Both the position numbers and the translations under genes were made by a program. From DATNBT01 sp964579765 (GTDB lineage Bacteria > Acidobacteriota > Vicinamibacteria > Vicinamibacterales > CAVVIG01), in assembly GCA_964579765.1 (NCBI GenBank), contig CAZOIK010000136.1:1-28132 (forward strand): a DNA stretch of 28,132 bases, written 5' to 3'. The stretch's first letter is position 1. Each line of letters begins with the position of its first letter. Positions 25,299-28,132 of the stretch are shown piece by piece. The notes beneath the pieces are model-generated. The model did not search any database. It saw only the letters and a program-made list of their open reading frames with translations, and was not told the DNA's origin.

Positions 25299-26423
25299 AT
25301 GGGCAGGATTTCACGGCGGCAGCTGCTGAAGAGCGCCGCGGCGGGCGTGGGCGCGGCGACGTTCCACGACGTGGGCCGGGCCGAGGGCGCCGCGCGCGTC
25401 CGCGTGGCCGCCGTGCAGATGCACGCGACGCTCGGCGAAGTCGTCGCCAACCTGGACAACGCCGAGCGCTGGATCCGGGCGGCGCTGCGCGAAGGCGCGC
25501 AGTGGATCGTGCTGCCGGAGTTCTTCACGACGGCCGTCGCGCTCCACCCCACGAAGCTGGTCAACGCGTACCGCACGCTCGACGGCATGCCGGCGCAGAT
25601 GCTGAAGACGCTGGCACACGAGGGCCGCGCGTACATCGGCGGATCGTTCCTCGCGCGCAGCGGACCCGACGTCTTCAACACGTTCGTGCTCGCCACGCCC
25701 GACGGCCAGGTCTTCACGCACGACAAGGACTTTCCGACGACGAACATCGAGAGCAGCGTCTATGCGGGCGGCGAAGACGACGAGTTCGTGAAGGAGCTCG
25801 CACGCTGCGGCGTCGCCGCGCAGCCGGCGGCCGCCATCCCGTCGCGCGCGCAGAACGTCAAGAGCGGCGTCTTCGCGGTGCCCGGCGGTCCCGACGTCGG
25901 CGTCGCGCTGTGCTGGGAGCAGTGCCGCTATCGCACGGCGCGCCGGCTGACGCGGCACGTCGATCTGGTGCTCGCGGCGTCGGGCTGGCCGTTCGCCGCG
26001 CGCGATCGGCTCGTCTCGCGCGCCGATCCGGCGCCGGGGGACGACGCGCTCTCGGCCAGCGCCGCAATCCGCGAGACGCCGCGGCGCCTCGCGCGGCTGG
26101 TCGGCGCGCCCGTGGTACACGCGAGCCTCGTCGGCGACGTCTGGAATTCGCCCGGGCCGACCGACACGCTGCTGCGCTTTTCAGGCGAGAGTCAGATCAC
26201 CGACGCGCACGGCCACACGCTGGCGCGCCGCGGCTACGCCGAGGGTGAAGGGCTGGTGATCGCGGACATCGCCATCGGCCGTACGGAGCCGACGGAGGCC
26301 ATTCCCGACGGCGTTGCCTGGACGCCGGAGGTGTCCGCGCAGTCGCAGGCGAGCTGGGCCGTGAGCGGCGCCGCGGGCCGCGCCGTGTACGTCACCACGA
26401 CGCGGCCGCGCCGCAACCGCTGA
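25299..26423 (+). CDS. Tat-exported carbon-nitrogen hydrolase (nitrilase superfamily)
   Basis: This 374-residue protein starts at ATG 25299 (GGGGAG upstream). The N-terminus GRISRRQLLKSAAAGVGAAT is a twin-arginine signal. The nitrilase-fold catalytic triad is complete: E74 (VLPEFFTT), K143 (HDKDFPT), C205 (VALCWEQCRYRTARRL). The family cleaves nitriles, amides or carbamoyl groups through a cysteine thioester. Most members are cytosolic, so a Tat-exported one is uncommon. The insertion after the triad (about 235-270, ARDRLVSRADPAPGDD) and WNSPGPTDTLLRFSGESQI may shape a special substrate pocket. No adjacent metabolic genes identify the substrate. A 16-bp palindrome in its promoter suggests its own regulation. 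Confidence 0.88.
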   Translation: MGRISRRQLLKSAAAGVGAATFHDVGRAEGAARVRVAAVQMHATLGEVVANLDNAERWIRAALREGAQWIVLPEFFTTAVALHPTKLVNAYRTLDGMPAQMLKTLAHEGRAYIGGSFLARSGPDVFNTFVLATPDGQVFTHDKDFPTTNIESSVYAGGEDDEFVKELARCGVAAQPAAAIPSRAQNVKSGVFAVPGGPDVGVALCWEQCRYRTARRLTRHVDLVLAASGWPFAARDRLVSRADPAPGDDALSASAAIRETPRRLARLVGAPVVHASLVGDVWNSPGPTDTLLRFSGESQITDAHGHTLARRGYAEGEGLVIADIAIGRTEPTEAIPDGVAWTPEVSAQSQASWAVSGAAGRAVYVTTTRPRRNR

Positions 26424-26429
26424 ACGCGC

Positions 26430-26528
26430 GTCGTGCGGACCTTCAGAGCATTTTTCATCGTGGCGGCGCAGCGGCGACGCTGGCCGCGGGCTGCCGGACG
26501 CGCAGGCAGGCCTGAAGGTGATCACAAC
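26430..26528. repeat. REP-like inverted pair, degenerate, between convergent genes
   Basis: GTCGTGCGGACCTTCAGAGC (26430-26449) matches the left unit at 5152, with the distal stem lost, and is followed by ATTTTTC. An opposite-facing unit, GGCAGGCCTGAAGGTGATCA (26505-26524), is the counterpart of 5180-5203 with a damaged distal arm. The second unit overlaps the PilZ stop codon. About 55 unrelated bases lie between them. Confidence 0.6.
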
Positions 26529-27037
26529 GCCACGCGCAGGCCGCCAATCCTGAAACCTGAGAACCGGCAGCCGCACTGATAGCACGAGTACGTATACCGC
26601 CGCTCCTTCGTGATGTCGCTGCTGTGGCACTCGGGGCACTGGCGCGTCTTCGAGACGCGCAGCCGCAGCAGGCGCTCGACCGACAGCGCCGGCAGCCGCC
26701 AGGGCAGCGGACGCGGACGCTTGTCGTGCGCCGGCGGCGACGCGCGGCAGATCGCCTCGAGCACCGTCTGCGCCGCGGCCGGCGGCGCGACGAACGCCAG
26801 CGCCAGCACGAACGCGCCGTCATGACGCCGGCAGCGGACGACGCGGCCGTGCAGCCACATCGGATCGTGGCCCGGCAGATCGAGCGCCAGCGGCCACTCG
26901 CCGCCCTTCCGCAGCTCGAACGCCATGCGGATCAGCGCGCCGCTCGGACTGAGGTTGAGCAGGTCCGCGACGGTGTTCGCGAACTGGATGTGCGCCCCGG
27001 GCACGGCGACGCGGGCATGGCGCGCGCGCTTGCGCAT
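26522..27037 (-). CDS. PilZ-domain protein with C-terminal zinc ribbon
   Basis: This 171-residue cytosolic protein starts at ATG 27037. The PilZ part (1-95) has an arginine-rich start (RKRARHAR, offering the RxxxR phosphate-contacting motif) and NLSPSG (28-33), the (D/N)xSxxG motif that binds cyclic di-GMP. After a proline-rich linker (about 98-118) comes a four-cysteine zinc ribbon, CPEC ... CYQC, about 134-158. Binding of c-di-GMP is inferred from both motifs; the ribbon could contact nucleic acid or protein. The gene follows the PAS kinase by 26 bases on the same strand, so the kinase and a c-di-GMP effector may be co-expressed. The C-terminal GGLRVAL overlaps a REP-like unit at the stop codon. 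Confidence 0.75.
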   Translation of the reverse strand: MRKRARHARVAVPGAHIQFANTVADLLNLSPSGALIRMAFELRKGGEWPLALDLPGHDPMWLHGRVVRCRRHDGAFVLALAFVAPPAAAQTVLEAICRASPPAHDKRPRPLPWRLPALSVERLLRLRVSKTRQCPECHSSDITKERRYTYSCYQCGCRFSGFRIGGLRVAL

Positions 27038-27063
27038 GGACGTGTGAAGAGCGGGATTCTACT

Positions 27064-28132
27064 CTAGGCGGACTCGGGCAGCGCCAGATTCACCCGCATG
27101 GCCGTGGCGCTCGGCAGCGCCAGCCGGAAACACGCGCCGCGCGCCGACGGCCGCAGTTCGAGCGTGCCGTCGTGCGCCTGCGTGATGCCCAGGCTGACGG
27201 ACAGCCCGAGCCCGGTGCCCTGCCCCACGCCCTTCGTCGTGAAGAACGGCTCGAAGATGCGGCTGGCCTCCGCCTCCGGCACGCCCGGCCCGTCGTCGGA
27301 CACTTCGATGTACGCGGCGTCGTCGGCTTCGCCGGTCGCGATGCGAATCTGCCGGCCGCCGGCCGACTTCACCGCGTGCTCGGCGTTGAGGAGCAGGTTG
27401 AGCACGACCTGCTGAATCTCCTCGCGGTTGGCGACGACGATCGGCAGATCGGCCGAGTAGTCCTCGACGAGGTCGATGCCGCCGGTCCTGAGCTCGTACG
27501 CGCGCAGCGCGCAGGTCGCGCGCGCGATTTCGTTGAGATCGGCGACCGCGCGCTCGAGCGTCGTGCGCCTTGCGAAGAGCAGCAGATGCCGCACGATCTT
27601 CGCCGCGCGGCTCGCGTCGGATCGAATCTGCTCGAGGTCGCGCCGCACCGCGGGCGTCGTCTCGGATCCGATCAGGAGCTCGGTGAAGCCCATGACGGCC
27701 TGGAGCGGGTTGTTGATTTCGTGCGCGACGCCGGCGACGAGCTGGCCGACGGCCGACAGGCGCTCGCTGTGAATGAGCTGCTCGCGCAGGCGGCGCTCTT
27801 CCGAGATGTCGCGCTCGACCGACACGACGTGCGTCACCGCGCCGCGCCGATCGACGATGCCGGTGAGAGTGGCGGAGACGGGATAGGTCGAGCCGTCGAG
27901 ACGGCGGCGCGGGAGCGTGCCGCGCCACGTGCCGTGCGCGCGCACGTGCGCCATCAGATCCTCCGCGGAGATCGTCTCGAGCACCATCAGATCGCGGACG
28001 TGCAGGCGCGCGATGTCGTCCTGCTCGCGGCCGATCGCGCGGCAGAAGGCGCTGTTCGCGTGGAGGCAGCGGCCGTCCGGCGTCATCACGAGGATGAGGT
28101 CGGTCGCCTGCTCGATCACCTTCGCGAGCAGC
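27064..28132 (-). CDS. PAS-domain histidine kinase (5' end outside window)
   Basis: The frame is still open at the window edge (LLAKVIEQATDLILVMTPDG), so the N-terminus, probably with more sensor domains, lies beyond 28132. A PAS domain spans roughly the first 105 visible residues (ANSAFCRAIGREQDD ... HVVSVERDISEE). HisKA follows with H in GVAHEINNPLQAVMGF. HATPase_c has NLLLNAEHAV (N box), DDGPGVP, FEPFFTTKGVGQGTGLGLS. The ATPase end is intact and no receiver domain follows. It belongs to the NtrB/AtoS-like orthodox kinases. The GTG at 28119 would be a start inside the PAS domain and is rejected. Its downstream PilZ gene is 26 bases away. Confidence 0.9.
   Translation of the reverse strand, partial: LLAKVIEQATDLILVMTPDGRCLHANSAFCRAIGREQDDIARLHVRDLMVLETISAEDLMAHVRAHGTWRGTLPRRRLDGSTYPVSATLTGIVDRRGAVTHVVSVERDISEERRLREQLIHSERLSAVGQLVAGVAHEINNPLQAVMGFTELLIGSETTPAVRRDLEQIRSDASRAAKIVRHLLLFARRTTLERAVADLNEIARATCALRAYELRTGGIDLVEDYSADLPIVVANREEIQQVVLNLLLNAEHAVKSAGGRQIRIATGEADDAAYIEVSDDGPGVPEAEASRIFEPFFTTKGVGQGTGLGLSVSLGITQAHDGTLELRPSARGACFRLALPSATAMRVNLALPESA

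Noticed and set aside
25311..26120. Long minus-strand ORF opposite the nitrilase gene
   Set aside because: No family features; the opposite strand carries a complete catalytic triad and a Tat signal.

Overview
The window is a high-GC, densely coded bacterial chromosome segment. The gene content points to Acidobacteriota, most likely the Vicinamibacteria. The pointers are a two-haem reaction-centre-cytochrome-like protein, a Planctomycete-type DUF1592 cytochrome next to a DUF1552 Tat protein, an exported ankyrin protein, DUF3617, and many exported proteins with no assigned function. This placement is inferred from gene families; no rRNA or other phylogenetic marker is present.

Layout. (1) 1-5131, plus strand: the 3' part of an exported dihaem cytochrome, cydA-cydB (cytochrome bd-type quinol oxidase), then a soluble NarX/DegS-type histidine kinase overlapping a NarL-type response regulator. 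It reads as a respiration block with its own two-component system. (2) 5213-10960: mixed small units. These are a short membrane protein (minus), an exported monohaem protein (plus), a two-repeat beta-rich protein (minus), a decayed nucleotidyltransferase-like remnant, an alanine-rich heptad-repeat protein (minus), and two exported plus-strand proteins (DUF8021-like and AhpD/CMD-like). (3) 11065-18081: a tight minus-strand operon, DUF1592 cytochrome - DUF1552 Tat protein - ankyrin protein, divergent from a membrane PAS histidine kinase across a 63-base control region with a 12-bp palindrome. (4) 18095-20452: a four-S1-domain RNA-binding protein and an exported HExxE protein. (5) 20474-25216, minus strand: DUF3617 - ftsH - SDR dehydrogenase - dctA, with overlapping or nearly abutting genes. 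(6) 25299-28132: a Tat-exported nitrilase-fold amidohydrolase, a PilZ + zinc-ribbon protein, and a PAS histidine kinase cut by the window edge.

Below the gene level there are two dispersed repeat systems. One is a family of short REP-like palindromes, sometimes in inverted pairs, with a conserved TTCAGG-type loop. They lie at four convergent gene ends and, in two places, inside coding sequence: they encode the last ten residues of DctA and the start of the ankyrin protein. The other is heptanucleotide tandem repeats at the 3' ends of the first cytochrome gene and ftsH, overlapping or entering the coding sequence. The best candidate for an undescribed functional unit is the exported DUF1592-DUF1552-ankyrin operon with its divergent sensor kinase.
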